Program-made: the position numbers and the translations under genes
Part shown: in pieces, positions 26,222 through 36,048 of the stretch
How positions within the stretch are numbered: the first letter of the stretch is position 1
How the letters are laid out: every line of letters starts with the position of its first letter
The notes under the pieces: model-generated
What the model was told of the DNA's origin: nothing
What the model saw: only the letters and a program-made list of their open reading frames with translations
Database searches by the model: none
Assembly (NCBI GenBank): GCA_965204695.1
Contig: OZ242007.1
Span: forward strand, 2,914,001 to 2,978,000
Reading direction: 5' to 3'
Source of the DNA: JAHEKD01 sp965204695
Lineage (GTDB): Bacteria > Pseudomonadota > Gammaproteobacteria > Arenicellales > JAHEKD01
DNA: 64,000 nucleotides

Positions 26222-27736
26222 ATGCTGAAATTCAATCTCAATACTCTTGAAGATAATACCTTACCGCTTTTTATTGGGGGACAGTGGTGTGAGTCGTCCT
26301 CGAAGAATTATTTCGATAGTTTTGATCCGTATACCGGTAAGGCTTGGTATCGCGCCTGCGACAGTAACGCTGAAGATGTCAACCGAGCAGTCTCGTCCGC
26401 CCAACACGCGTTGATTGATCCGGCTTGGAAGAATATCACCACAACCCAACGTAGTGAATTGATTTATCGGCTGGCTGACTTGATTGGCCAACATTATGAA
26501 GAATTGGCACGGATTGAAACGCGTGATAATGGCAAATTACTAAAGGAAACTCGTGCGCAGATTGGATATTTAAAAGACTATTACCGGTATTTTGCCGGTA
26601 TGGCCGATAAAAATCAGGGTGATACCATACCCATTAATAAGCCCGATATGCTGAACATGACTTTGCGTGAGCCGCTCGGGGTGGTGGCCATTATTGTGCC
26701 CTGGAATTCTCCACTGTACATGATGAGCTGTACGCTTGCCCCTTGTCTTGCTTGTGGTAATACGGTGGTCATCAAGCCGTCTGAACATACTAGTGCATCA
26801 GCCATTGCGTTTTCTGAATTGATCAAAGAGGCCGGCTTTCCAGATGGTGTAGTGAATATCATCACCGGACATGGACATTCGACGGGTGAGGCACTAACGC
26901 AATCACCCAGATTTAGCAAGATTGCGTTTACCGGGGGCACGGTTACCGGCCGTAAAGTGGCCGCCAATGCCGCGCTTCATCCCATCCCCTGTAATCTTGA
27001 GTTGGGGGGTAAATCGCCTCATGTAATCTATGCGGATGCCGATATTGACCGTGCCGTGAATGGTGTTGTTGCCGGTGTGTTTGCCGCCGCCGGGCAAACC
27101 TGTGTGGCTGGATCACGTTGTTTTGTTCAACAGGATATTTACGATGACGTGGTTGAACGTTTGGTTGTACAGACCCGCACGATTTGCCTTGGAGACCCTT
27201 GTGCAGAACAAACGCAGATTGGTCCGTTAGCATTACACTCTCAGTTAGACAAAGTTCAGCACTATGTCTCAAGTGCCAAAGATCAAGGAGCACAACTGGT
27301 GACAGGTGGTACTCGACCTCATGCAGATGGCTTAGACCAAGGTTGGTTTTTCGAACCTACAATTTTCAAAAACGTGGACAACGCCATGACGTTTGCCCAG
27401 GAAGAAATCTTTGGCCCGGTTGTAGGAGTGATTACATTTAAAGATGAGCAAGATTTGATTCAGCAAGCGAATGATATCGCTTATGGATTGGCCGCAGGTG
27501 TTTGGACACGCGATATTGATAAAGCCTTGCGTTTTGCGCATGAGATTGATGCCGGCACCGTGTGGATCAATACCTTTCGATCCGCCTCGATGATGTCACC
27601 TGTGGGTGGCTTTAAGCAAAGTGGTTACGGCAAGCACAACGGCTTCGAAGCGATGCGGGAGTATTCCAGATTAAAAAATGTGGTCATCGATTATTCCGGC
27701 CAATCGCAAGATCCGTTTGTCATGAGAGTTAAATAG
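26222..27736 (+). CDS. NAD(P)-dependent aldehyde dehydrogenase
   Basis: About 504 residues. The catalytic glutamate is in NLELGGKSP and the catalytic cysteine in AAGQTCVAGSR; PWNSPL and EEIFGPV are also present. It oxidises an aldehyde to the acid in the cytosol. I set the start at the ATG 26222, directly after the flavin reductase stop (TAATATG), because an earlier in-frame ATG at 26105 would overlap that gene by 116 bp and the family begins near PLFIGGQW. It is the second gene of the cluster and probably acts on the aldehyde made by the monooxygenase or hydrolase. Confidence 0.92.
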   Translation: MLKFNLNTLEDNTLPLFIGGQWCESSSKNYFDSFDPYTGKAWYRACDSNAEDVNRAVSSAQHALIDPAWKNITTTQRSELIYRLADLIGQHYEELARIETRDNGKLLKETRAQIGYLKDYYRYFAGMADKNQGDTIPINKPDMLNMTLREPLGVVAIIVPWNSPLYMMSCTLAPCLACGNTVVIKPSEHTSASAIAFSELIKEAGFPDGVVNIITGHGHSTGEALTQSPRFSKIAFTGGTVTGRKVAANAALHPIPCNLELGGKSPHVIYADADIDRAVNGVVAGVFAAAGQTCVAGSRCFVQQDIYDDVVERLVVQTRTICLGDPCAEQTQIGPLALHSQLDKVQHYVSSAKDQGAQLVTGGTRPHADGLDQGWFFEPTIFKNVDNAMTFAQEEIFGPVVGVITFKDEQDLIQQANDIAYGLAAGVWTRDIDKALRFAHEIDAGTVWINTFRSASMMSPVGGFKQSGYGKHNGFEAMREYSRLKNVVIDYSGQSQDPFVMRVK

Positions 27737-27758
27737 CCGGCGAGTAAAGGAACAGTAC

Positions 27759-28802
27759 ATGAAGTTTTCAATAGTCATCAATATGGACCGCTTTGATTCA
27801 AGTCAAAGCATGAAAGACGTCCTTCAGCAACGATTGGAGTTGGTTCAAATCGCCGATGAAGGGGGCTTTGATATCGCCTGGACGGCTGAGCACCATACAA
27901 TCGAAGCAACCATTGCGCCAAACCCCTTAACTCTATTGACGTATTGGGGGCAACACACGAAAAATATCCGATTAGGCACGGCGGTGTTATCCGCACCTTA
28001 TTGGCATCCGATCAAACTCGCCGGTGAAGCGGCCTTGGTTGATTTGATTCTGGACGGGCGTTTAGAGCTTGGATTCGGTCGGGGCTCCTATCAATACGAA
28101 TTCGATCGAATGGCCGGTGGTATGCCGCAAGGTGGGGGGGGTAAATACCTACGCGAGTTAATTCCGTTATTAAAAGATCTATGGCGTGGGGACACGAGCT
28201 ATGACAGTAAACTGTGGTCGTTCCCGTCCGTCACATCGGTACCCAAACCGCTGCAACAGCCATTCCCGAGAATGTGGGTGGCTGCACGTGATGTTAATAC
28301 TTTTGATTTTGCCGTTAAAAACGGCTGCCATATCATGTCAACCCCGCTGCAATGGCCGTTCGAAGAGGTTATTTCATTGTGTGAAAAATTTGAACAAGTG
28401 ATGTCAGAAAATCTGGACGTTCCTCGTCCCGAGCACATGATGCTCAGGCGGGCGTGTGTGTATGAAGATCCCAATGATTGGGAAATTCCTGTACAGGCCA
28501 CCACCAATTTTGGCCGTTATTTCGAAAATCTTTTTCGCAATCTGGGTGACGTTAAAAACGGTTTTCCCGAACCCGTTGACTATGAGATCGTCAGCAATAA
28601 AAACGATTACGCCCCCGAAGCGTTGAGAGAGAATATGATCTTTGGGACCCCCGATCAAGTTGTTCAAAAGCTTAAAAATTACGAACGGGCGGGTGTTGAT
28701 CACTATATGTATGGGGCGTGTTTTGGTATGCCTCACGATTTCACCGTGAAATCATTGAAATTATTTTGTAAGGAAGTCATCCCGCGTTTTAGACAATCTT
28801 AA
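27759..28802 (+). CDS. LLM-class (luciferase-like) flavin-dependent monooxygenase
   Basis: 347 residues forming the TIM-barrel of bacterial luciferase-like monooxygenases. Landmarks are AEHHTIEATIAPNPLTLL, RLGTAVLSAPYWHPIKLAGE, and DLILDGRLELGFGRGS. Such enzymes use reduced FMN and oxygen to hydroxylate or cleave nitrogen or sulfur heterocycles, amines and similar compounds. The reduced flavin is probably supplied by the fusion protein encoded at 25237. The gene is preceded by AAAGGAA and lies 22 bp after the aldehyde dehydrogenase. Confidence 0.88.
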   Translation: MKFSIVINMDRFDSSQSMKDVLQQRLELVQIADEGGFDIAWTAEHHTIEATIAPNPLTLLTYWGQHTKNIRLGTAVLSAPYWHPIKLAGEAALVDLILDGRLELGFGRGSYQYEFDRMAGGMPQGGGGKYLRELIPLLKDLWRGDTSYDSKLWSFPSVTSVPKPLQQPFPRMWVAARDVNTFDFAVKNGCHIMSTPLQWPFEEVISLCEKFEQVMSENLDVPRPEHMMLRRACVYEDPNDWEIPVQATTNFGRYFENLFRNLGDVKNGFPEPVDYEIVSNKNDYAPEALRENMIFGTPDQVVQKLKNYERAGVDHYMYGACFGMPHDFTVKSLKLFCKEVIPRFRQS

Positions 28803-28830
28803 ATTCACATTTTAAATATTCCGGAGATAT

Positions 28831-29934
28831 ATGATGAGTAAAGGAACTAAATTACATTCAACCGATACTGAACTGACCCGACGGGTCTTACTGAAAGCCA
28901 CCGCCTTAGGCGGTGCTGCGCTCACCATGGGGCCGGCGATATTCGGGCGCAATGCAATGGCTGCGACGGATTTAAGCGGCAAGGAAATGGTCTTTGCCAG
29001 TTGGGGCGGGGTATACCAGGACGCGCAAAAAACGGCGTATTGTGATCCGTTTTCGGCTGCTACCGGAGCGACGGTCATTCAGGACGGCCCCGCTAGTGGA
29101 GCAAAACTCAGGACCATGGTGGAGTCCGGTGCACCGATTTGGGACGTCGTTGATGTGACCGATATATTCTTGTATTCCAATGTCAAAAATGATCTGTTTG
29201 AGCCGATTGACACCTCGATCGTCGATGCCAGTTCTGTTGATCCAACCTATAACCACGAATTCGGTGTGGGCTGTATTGTTTGGTCATATAACGTTGGGTT
29301 TAATACCGATATTTTCCCAGCGGGCAATCAGCCTAACAGTTGGGCCGACGTATTTGATGTAGAAAATTTCCCAGGTAAACGGATGTTACGTGATCGTGTG
29401 TATCCCAGCCTGGAAGTGGCGTTAATGGCCGATGGGGTGGCACCTGCGGATTTGTATCCACTGGATGTGGATCGCGCCTTTGCAAAACTGGATACCATCA
29501 AAGATGAGGTGGTGTGGTGGACCAGCAATTCACAATCGCAGCAGCTACTGGTCGACGGAGCGGTTGGTTGTGGTTTAATCTTAAACGGACGGGCCTATGA
29601 CTTAGTTAAGAAGGGCGGTCAAGTCGGTATTTCCTGGAATGAGAATATTCAATCGGCGGACTTTTTCTCAATCCCTAAAGGCGCACCCAATGCCGATGTG
29701 GCACAGCATTTCATGAATACCATGATTGAAACGGAAAATCAAGCCACCATGGCAAACTTGCTCGCTTATTCGCCGGTCGTGCCGGCCGCGTTTGACGGCA
29801 TTGAAGAAGAAGTCAAACCCTGGTTATCGACCAATCCAGAAAATGCGTCACAAGGGTTAGTGATCAGTGGTGATTATTGGGGCGATAAGTTGGATGAATT
29901 GACAGAACGTTGGAATGAATGGAAGTTGTCTTAA
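28831..29934 (+). CDS. Polyamine-type ABC transporter substrate-binding protein (PotD/PotF family)
   Basis: 367 residues. A twin-arginine signal (TRRVLLKA at about 16-23) precedes a hydrophobic stretch ending at NAMAA. The mature part (KEMVFASWGGVYQDAQKTAY, then GAPIWDVVDV) matches periplasmic binding proteins of the spermidine/putrescine group. It captures the cluster's substrate and hands it to the two permeases and ATPase that follow. Two ATGs lie in tandem at 28831 and 28834 behind CCGGAGA. A short ACGAA/TTCGT hairpin lies between this gene and the next and may trim read-through, as is common after binding-protein genes. Confidence 0.9.
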   Translation: MMSKGTKLHSTDTELTRRVLLKATALGGAALTMGPAIFGRNAMAATDLSGKEMVFASWGGVYQDAQKTAYCDPFSAATGATVIQDGPASGAKLRTMVESGAPIWDVVDVTDIFLYSNVKNDLFEPIDTSIVDASSVDPTYNHEFGVGCIVWSYNVGFNTDIFPAGNQPNSWADVFDVENFPGKRMLRDRVYPSLEVALMADGVAPADLYPLDVDRAFAKLDTIKDEVVWWTSNSQSQQLLVDGAVGCGLILNGRAYDLVKKGGQVGISWNENIQSADFFSIPKGAPNADVAQHFMNTMIETENQATMANLLAYSPVVPAAFDGIEEEVKPWLSTNPENASQGLVISGDYWGDKLDELTERWNEWKLS

Positions 29935-29970
29935 TCCACTACACGAAGCAGGTTCGTTTGAGAGATCATT

Positions 29971-30801
29971 GTGAATTTAAGAGAAAATAAACATGCAGTG
30001 CTGGTGTTACCGGCACTGCTGATGATTCTTGTGGCATTCGCCTATCCGGTATTTTGGTTATTGATGCGCAGTTTTTCTGATCCTTCTTGGGGATTGCAAA
30101 ACTACCAAACCGTATTGACCAAGGGTATATATTTGCAAGTGCTGTGGAATACCATCTCGATCGCCGGTGCAACCACCTTGTTGTGTTTGTTCTTCGGTTA
30201 TCCCATGGCGTATTCCATGGTGCATGCCCCAAGATTGATTAAAAAGCTCCTTATTTTTGTTGTATTGATTCCATTTTGGACCAGTATTTTAGTCAGGACA
30301 TTCGCCTGGTTAGTGTTATTACAACCTAATGGCTTGATCAATGACATTTTGACGGGAGTGGGCTTGATAAACGAGCCGCTTGACCTGATTTTCAATCGAT
30401 TCGGTGTGTTGATTGGTATGGTCCAAATCTTAATCCCGTTTATGATTTTTCCGTTGTATTCGGTTATGTCTCAAATTGACAATTCCTATGTACTAGCCGC
30501 ATCAAACTTAGGCGCAAGACCTATCAAACAGTTTTTTAGGGTTTATTTGCCGTTAAGCTTGCCGGGTATTGTTACCGGTTCGATGCTGGTGTTTATTATT
30601 TCATTAGGGTATTTCATTACCCCCGCGTTATTGGGAGGACGTAAAGACACCATGATTGCCCAATTGATTCAACAACGCATTGCCGATTTTGGGGACTGGG
30701 GCTTTTCAGCCGCACTGGCGATTATTTTATTGCTGGGGACGGCCGTCATATTTTTTATCGTCCATAAAGTGTTTAAAGTCGGTTTCGATGCACATGGATA
30801 G
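29971..30801 (+). CDS. ABC transporter permease, PotB/PotH type
   Basis: 276 residues with six membrane segments and the EAA loop that contacts the ATPase (AASNLGARPIKQFFRVYLPL). It forms half of the inner-membrane channel. It starts with GTG at 29971. It is followed after 18 bp by the second permease. Confidence 0.9.
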   Translation: MNLRENKHAVLVLPALLMILVAFAYPVFWLLMRSFSDPSWGLQNYQTVLTKGIYLQVLWNTISIAGATTLLCLFFGYPMAYSMVHAPRLIKKLLIFVVLIPFWTSILVRTFAWLVLLQPNGLINDILTGVGLINEPLDLIFNRFGVLIGMVQILIPFMIFPLYSVMSQIDNSYVLAASNLGARPIKQFFRVYLPLSLPGIVTGSMLVFIISLGYFITPALLGGRKDTMIAQLIQQRIADFGDWGFSAALAIILLLGTAVIFFIVHKVFKVGFDAHG

Positions 30802-30819
30802 AGAGTAAGGAGAATCACT

Positions 30820-31620
30820 ATGCCGCCATTTAATTTTTGGACAGTCTTACGCGTCGTAATCTGTGTTTTGATGGTGATTTATATGGTTGTCCCGTTGGCG
30901 ATTATTTTGATCATCTCGTTCAGTTCGGCCCAGTTTTTAACCTTCCCGCCGCCAGGCTTTTCTTTTCAGTGGTATGAAAATTTCACCACAAATCCTTCTT
31001 GGGTTCGCTCGTTATTGACCTCATTGAAAATAATGATCCCCACCGCCATATTAGCCACAGTCTTAGGTACAGCAGCAGCGTTGGGCTTAAACCGAAGCAA
31101 GTTTCCCGGCGCAACAGTGATTAACGGCTTACTAATGGCCCCGCTGGTGGTTCCCGTGATCATTACCGCAGCAGCATTGTTCGGGGTGTTCAGGATTTGG
31201 GGATTGTACGGCAATATACTTGGGTTGATATTAGCGCATACCATTTTGACGATTCCTTACATTCTTTCAACAGTCGGGACATCCGTTAAATTGATCGATC
31301 GACGACTCGAAGATGCCGCCGCAAACCTCGGTGCCAAACCCTGGACAACGTTTCGTCGTGTCACTTTACCGTTGATCATGCCTTCGGTGCTGTCGGGATT
31401 ATTATTTGCGATGGTGATCTCGTTTGATGAGTTGGTTGTGTCGTTATTTATTTCAACACCGACAGTACGTCCGGTCACCGTACAGATGTGGTCCAACATT
31501 CGGGGGGATACTGATCCGACGATTGCGGCCATTGCCACTGTTTTATTTCTTTTTTCACTTGTCGCATTATTGCTTGAGAGTCTGGCTCGCCGTAAAAGCG
31601 GCCAACCGGCAATCATGTGA
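30820..31620 (+). CDS. ABC transporter permease, PotC/PotI type
   Basis: 266 residues, six membrane segments, with the EAA loop AAANLGAKPWTTFRRVTLPL. It pairs with the preceding permease. A clear AAGGAG lies in front of the ATG at 30820. Confidence 0.9.
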   Translation: MPPFNFWTVLRVVICVLMVIYMVVPLAIILIISFSSAQFLTFPPPGFSFQWYENFTTNPSWVRSLLTSLKIMIPTAILATVLGTAAALGLNRSKFPGATVINGLLMAPLVVPVIITAAALFGVFRIWGLYGNILGLILAHTILTIPYILSTVGTSVKLIDRRLEDAAANLGAKPWTTFRRVTLPLIMPSVLSGLLFAMVISFDELVVSLFISTPTVRPVTVQMWSNIRGDTDPTIAAIATVLFLFSLVALLLESLARRKSGQPAIM

Positions 31621-31642
31621 TTACCCATTGGGAACTAGATCT

Positions 31643-32734
31643 ATGTCAGATTATATTTTAGAGCTTAAATCACTGAATAAAAACTTTGGAGTTACTCAGG
31701 CCGTCAAAGATGTCTCACTGTCCATCAAAAAAGGGGAGTTCGTGACTTTTCTAGGGCCATCTGGGTCGGGTAAAACCACAACTCTGATGATGGTGGCGGG
31801 TTTTTTAAAAGTCTCCAGCGGAGACATGCTACTCAATGGTCAACCGTTGGATCCACTGCCGCCCTATAACCGGAATATCGGCATGGTCTTTCAACATTAC
31901 GCGTTATTCCCGCACATGACTGTCAGTCAGAATGTTGCTTTCCCGCTTGAAATGCGTAATGTTTCAAAAGAGGATACCCACAAGCAAGTCAAGGACGCTT
32001 TGAGCATGGTGGGGTTACCGGATCACGGTGATCGGTACCCAAAACAACTCTCTGGTGGTCAGCAGCAGCGTGTTGCGTTGGCTCGGGCCATGGTGTTTAA
32101 GCCGCAATTGTTGCTGATGGATGAGCCGTTAGGGGCCTTGGATAAAAACTTACGTGAACACATGCAGATTGAAATCATGCGTTTGCATCAGGAGTTAGGC
32201 GTCACGGTGCTTTATGTGACCCATGATCAGGAAGAAGCGTTGGTGATGAGTGATCGGATTGTGGTGTTTAATGATGGGATGATTCAGCAAGTGGGCTCAC
32301 CCACTGAACTTTATGAAAACCCGAGCACGAAATTTGTCGCTAATTTTATTGGAGAGTCGAATTTTATTGATGGAAAATTAGTCAACCAAGACGGTGATAT
32401 CGCTCATATCCAAAATGGAACCGCCTTTTCGGGTCGAGCGGCTGCCGATTTACAAGTAGATTCAAATGTGACTATGACAGTGAGACCTGAGCGTTTACGT
32501 TTGGCCCTGACTGATAATAAAACTACTGACGATAATGCCGTGGAAGCCACGGTGTCAGACATCATTTATCTTGGTAAATTCAGAAAATATATCTCGTGCA
32601 TGGAAAACGGCAATGAAGTGACTGTATTGGCACAACCGAATTTAAAAGATCAGGATCTAACCGGTATTGAAGTTGGATCACGAGTCAAACTGTTGTGGAG
32701 CCAACAAGATTGCAAAGTGCTAGCTGCCAAGTAG
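31643..32734 (+). CDS. ABC transporter ATP-binding protein, PotA/PotG type
   Basis: About 363 residues. Walker A is GPSGSGKT, the signature is LSGGQQQRVALARA, Walker B is LLLMDEPLGALD, and the C-terminal part is a TOBE-like domain with TVRPERLRL. It energises uptake through the two permeases. I use the ATG at 31643, because an in-frame start at 31424 lies deep inside the preceding permease gene and the family starts close to the ILELKSLNKNFG motif. Confidence 0.92.
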   Translation: MSDYILELKSLNKNFGVTQAVKDVSLSIKKGEFVTFLGPSGSGKTTTLMMVAGFLKVSSGDMLLNGQPLDPLPPYNRNIGMVFQHYALFPHMTVSQNVAFPLEMRNVSKEDTHKQVKDALSMVGLPDHGDRYPKQLSGGQQQRVALARAMVFKPQLLLMDEPLGALDKNLREHMQIEIMRLHQELGVTVLYVTHDQEEALVMSDRIVVFNDGMIQQVGSPTELYENPSTKFVANFIGESNFIDGKLVNQDGDIAHIQNGTAFSGRAAADLQVDSNVTMTVRPERLRLALTDNKTTDDNAVEATVSDIIYLGKFRKYISCMENGNEVTVLAQPNLKDQDLTGIEVGSRVKLLWSQQDCKVLAAK

Positions 32735-32747
32735 GTCTTAATGACGC

Positions 32748-33533
32748 ATGCACATTATCAACGGCCATGAGTTTAATTATGAATGTACCGGAACCGGTGA
32801 TGATCAAATTCCGTTGACCTTAGTGCACGGCGTTGGTGCGGATATGACGTCTTGGGATGGTGTGATTGAGTCTTTAACTGCCCCAAGACCTATTGTGCGT
32901 TATGATCAACGTGGTCATGGGCAAACCGAAAAAATTCCCGGTCCATATGTGCTTGATGATTTTGTTGAAGACTTAAGGCAGTTATTGGATCACCTTGACA
33001 TAGCGCAAACCCATTTGGTAGGGTTTTCGCTGGGAGGACTTGTGGCGCAAGCGTTTGCCTTAAAATATCCCAAGCGATTGGATCGGTTGATTTTAATTAG
33101 TACGATCTGCGGAAGATCCGACAAAGAGAAACAAACAGTTCTTGCTCGTGCAAAAACGTTACTTGAAAGTGGTGCATCGGCACATTTATCGAATTCAGTT
33201 GATCGTTGGTTTACCGATGCATTTCAACAATCCCACCCACATGTGGTGGCCAAACGCTTGGAGAAAAGTAAAACCAATCACCCACAGTGCTATGCCGCGT
33301 CTTATAAAGTATTAGCCGAAAGTGATTTGATTGATCAAGTGCATCGAATTTCGGTACCCACACTGGTGATGACCGGTGAATGTGATCTTGGTTCGACACC
33401 GCGTATGTCACAAATCCTCACTACTGAAATTCCGAATTCAACATTAATAATTTTGAAAAATCTAAAACACTCGGTGCTTTATGAGGCACCACAGACAATC
33501 GCTGCTGAAATAAATCGGTTCTTATGCGAATAA
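32748..33533 (+). CDS. Alpha/beta hydrolase
   Basis: 261 residues. The oxyanion region is LVHGVGADMTSW, the nucleophile elbow GFSLGG has Ser94, the acid is probably the Asp in GECDLGS, and the histidine is in LKHSVLYE. The fold and size match enol-lactone hydrolases (PcaD) and the RutD aminoacrylate hydrolase. It ends the cluster, 13 bp after the ATPase gene. A monooxygenase, flavin reductase, aldehyde dehydrogenase and hydrolase together resemble a Rut-like or heterocycle-opening route. Confidence 0.85.
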   Translation: MHIINGHEFNYECTGTGDDQIPLTLVHGVGADMTSWDGVIESLTAPRPIVRYDQRGHGQTEKIPGPYVLDDFVEDLRQLLDHLDIAQTHLVGFSLGGLVAQAFALKYPKRLDRLILISTICGRSDKEKQTVLARAKTLLESGASAHLSNSVDRWFTDAFQQSHPHVVAKRLEKSKTNHPQCYAASYKVLAESDLIDQVHRISVPTLVMTGECDLGSTPRMSQILTTEIPNSTLIILKNLKHSVLYEAPQTIAAEINRFLCE

Positions 33534-33621
33534 CCCGAAACAACGTTTCAACGGCATCACATACTATTTTTTCTTACTACACGAATTTTAAATGCACTGA
33601 GATTGTCGTGGGCTAAATCTT

Positions 33622-33877
33622 TTGAAAGGAATAGCCGATGACACAAATAATCGATATACATCAGAGGTCCAGTACCGAGTTGTTTGGTTATTTATCAATA
33701 GTCTTCATGAAAACTCATCTCTGGTCAGCAATGGAATCGATTTCCAGCAAGGGGGGTTGTGCACCAGAGACATTAGGATGTTGTATCAAACAAAAAGGAA
33801 ATGATCAAGGTGATCGGGATAGCATCACGACCGACCAAAGACAAGCTGATTCTAAGATTAACCATCGAATGACATAA
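33622..33877 (+). pseudogene. Relic of an IS3-family orfA
   Basis: Two overlapping frames together recreate the start of an IS3-type OrfA: NNRYTSEVQYRVVWLFINSL in one frame, then SAMESISSKGGCAPETLG and KGNDQGDRDSITTDQRQ in the next. Intact proteins run RYxPEVRxRAVRxV, then SQWAAIESIAxKxGCxPETLRRWV, then TTxERQR. A frameshift sits between the halves, the arginines of the helix-turn-helix are lost, and orfB is missing. It is not functional. Confidence 0.65.
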
Positions 33878-34340
33878 CACCGGCGCTATAGACGATGGTA
33901 AACTGACTAAAAGTTCAAACGGCGCACTGCAAGATGGGGTGACTATAGTCACCATGAAGCACTGCGAGGCAAAATATACCTTCAATTTTAGAAGTATCTG
34001 GAATGCTCTTAATCGTTAACTTATTTCACCTGAAGAATACTAAAGGTTAATAAACAACAGTAGAATTGCCACTTTGGTAATTAAATTATTTTGAATATAC
34101 AAAAAGCTCATGTGTTTTTTGTTCTAATATTTGAAGAAAACTCAACTAAAATTTTTAATCAATATTTAGTGTTCTGATCAGTCACTTTATCTTTACAATC
34201 TAAAAATTAATTCTCGAATATGTCACAAACTAACTGATGAGGTCGATGTTGATTCTATTCATTCTTTGATGAATTTGAAAATACTGAAGGGTTTTAACCT
34301 CCTGACTAGGCGATGGTTAACATAACAAATATCTAACTCA
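33878..34340. other. AT-rich spacer
   Basis: No gene, repeat or relic could be recognised in these 463 bases between the IS3 relic and the terminator of the broken MBL gene. Confidence 0.5.
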
Positions 34341-34370
34341 AAATCCCCCTGTTAAACAAGACAGGGGGAT
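34341..34370 (-). terminator. Rho-independent terminator of the split MBL gene
   Basis: ATCCCCCTGT (34343-34352) pairs perfectly with ACAGGGGGAT (34361-34370) around an 8-base loop. On the minus strand the stem is followed by a short T-run. It lies 13 bp after the original stop codon of the MBL gene (34383-34385), so it was that gene's terminator before the insertion. Confidence 0.7.
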
Positions 34371-34382
34371 GAAATGAGTTAA

Positions 34383-34434
34383 TTAACCACCATGGATTAT
34401 AGCAAGAGACATTCGATTGATGTGATCATTTATC
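34383..34434 (-). pseudogene. 3' remnant of the MBL gene cut off by the IS1380-type element
   Basis: On the minus strand these bases read INDHINRMSLAIIHGG and a stop. This aligns with the end of the intact paralogue at 21614 (SLPAHVERMIFSIFHGG). Joined to the frame that stops at the far side of the element (NWTNYDQIND), it restores a normal C-terminus. The gene was therefore whole before the insertion sequence arrived. Confidence 0.8.
34426..34434. repeat. Direct repeat TCATTTATC, left target duplication of the IS1380-type element
   Basis: Nine bases identical to 36049-36057, directly outside the two ends of the element. One copy is part of the original MBL coding sequence. Confidence 0.75.
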
Positions 34435-36048
34435 CCTTAATTCCCTGTTAAACCGACAAAAAGCAGGAATTTTCTGGAATTTATCGAATTCAAATCCAAC
34501 AGCAAGGTTAAGTCATAAATAATGTTATCTGACGGGTGGTTTTATGGGCAAGTTATTGTCTTTGGGGCCCCATCCTGCAAATTGAGTCATACAGCCTCAT
34601 CGGCAGGCTACCACCCGCCCAATTTATCATTGATGTTGGTCTGCGTTATTCCAGTTGGCAGGCGGCATGATAAATCCAGTCCAGCCTGAATGCGGTCTTG
34701 GCAAAATACAGTTTCAATCGTCGGCCCGTTTGCACTAACCGGGCACAAGATCGAATCAGATAACGGATAATGGGCCGAATACCATGTTGACGGGCGATAT
34801 CGGGTAACAGTTGATATTGCACCGCCCGCAGCAGCAACTGGGCGATCTGGCCACAGGCGTAAAAGACCTGATTGGCGATAAAGGATCGGCATGGCGGATG
34901 ATGTAAATCCAGATCCGTCAGCGGGCCTTTAAAGGCGTTTTCCTGGCCCTGTTTGCCGCGATGCCGTTTGACGAGTTCTTTTAGCGGTAAATCGCCCCGT
35001 GACACCAGGATGACCGTATAGATCGGCACCAGTAATTGTTGTTTGTTTTCTTCCATCCGGCGAATGACCACATAAGTTTGCTCAGCGGTCCAATTCGTTG
35101 GTTGATAATAGGCAAAAATCGCTGATTCTTCCATACCAATGTCCGCCCAACACGTATCGGCTAAGCCTTCCAACTGCTCCAGGATAGGCGTTTTCTTTCG
35201 GGTATCCGTGACCGAGATGGAATAGTCCCAGCCCTTGGCCTGGCAATACTCAATCAGTTGGCCGTTGTAATAGCTGTTATCGACCCGTAGCCAGACCTGA
35301 TCGGTATCCGCAAGCAACGGCGACACATCCTGATCCAATTGACCGCGCCAATCGCCGGTGACCGTACTGCCGCCAGGATGTAACCGGCCACTGACCCAGG
35401 CACTGCCGATAAATACCCCATGCAACCAGTATTGGTCCTCACCGGTAAACCCCCAATTGGCCTGTTCAAATAACCGGCCCGTGACCTCAATCGCACTGCC
35501 GTCCATAAAGACGGGAATATAACCGTCCTGTTCGCGGTGATGAGCGATGACCGGTGCAATGATAGACGGCGTGAGGGTGCGAATAATGGTATATAACTGA
35601 TCCAGTCCATCCGGCGTGCAGCGCGATAAATATTCGCCCAACCGCCGTGAATCAGGGACTTGGGTTAAGCCTAATAGCTGTTGCGCGACCCGATCCGCTT
35701 TCAAGGCATCCATGAATCCGACAATACACCCATTGCCCGTGCAAAACGAATAAATCAGGCTCAGTAACATCTGTGCATCATTGCACCCGCGATTGCGCTG
35801 CTTGACCTTAATCCTCGTATCCAGTAACTCTGGCACCTTCATGTGCTTGGCTTGTTGACCGATAAACACCAATCCGGCGTTGCTCGTTAGCCGTTCATCG
35901 GTGAAATCAATATCAATTTTAGGAGCGGATTGAGGTATCATTATCTTGCACCTGCCAGGTGAGTTGTATTGCAACAGGGATTATCCCTGAAACCCTTGGC
36001 CGGTGCAGCTTTTAACCCTTTTATAGGATTCTTATCCGGGAATCAGGG
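34435..36048 (-). mobile_element. IS1380-type insertion sequence, 1614 bp
   Basis: The ends are defined by terminal inverted repeats, CCTTAATTCCCTGTTAA at the left and CCCTGATTCCCGGATAA read inward from the right (13 of 17 identical). Both ends are flush with the 9-bp direct repeat TCATTTATC at 34426-34434 and 36049-36057. The single gene encodes an IS1380-family transposase on the minus strand. Removing the element plus one repeat restores the MBL gene frame, which confirms both boundaries. The 9-bp duplication is longer than the 4-5 bp I recall for this family. Confidence 0.85.
34646..35941 (-). CDS. IS1380-family transposase
   Basis: About 431 residues. Motifs of the IS1380 DDE transposases are clear: FMDGSAIEVTG with the first acidic residue, WLRVDNSYYNGQLIEYC, WDYSISVTDT and HRGKQGQENAFKGPL. 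I take the ATG at 35941 behind AGGTG rather than an in-frame ATG at 35974, which has a weaker site. The frame is intact, so the element may still move. Confidence 0.9.
   Translation of the reverse strand: MIPQSAPKIDIDFTDERLTSNAGLVFIGQQAKHMKVPELLDTRIKVKQRNRGCNDAQMLLSLIYSFCTGNGCIVGFMDALKADRVAQQLLGLTQVPDSRRLGEYLSRCTPDGLDQLYTIIRTLTPSIIAPVIAHHREQDGYIPVFMDGSAIEVTGRLFEQANWGFTGEDQYWLHGVFIGSAWVSGRLHPGGSTVTGDWRGQLDQDVSPLLADTDQVWLRVDNSYYNGQLIEYCQAKGWDYSISVTDTRKKTPILEQLEGLADTCWADIGMEESAIFAYYQPTNWTAEQTYVVIRRMEENKQQLLVPIYTVILVSRGDLPLKELVKRHRGKQGQENAFKGPLTDLDLHHPPCRSFIANQVFYACGQIAQLLLRAVQYQLLPDIARQHGIRPIIRYLIRSCARLVQTGRRLKLYFAKTAFRLDWIYHAACQLE

Noticed and set aside
31424..31642. Longer N-terminus for the PotA-type ATPase
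   Set aside because: The extension lies inside the permease gene, and the family starts at the ATG at 31643.
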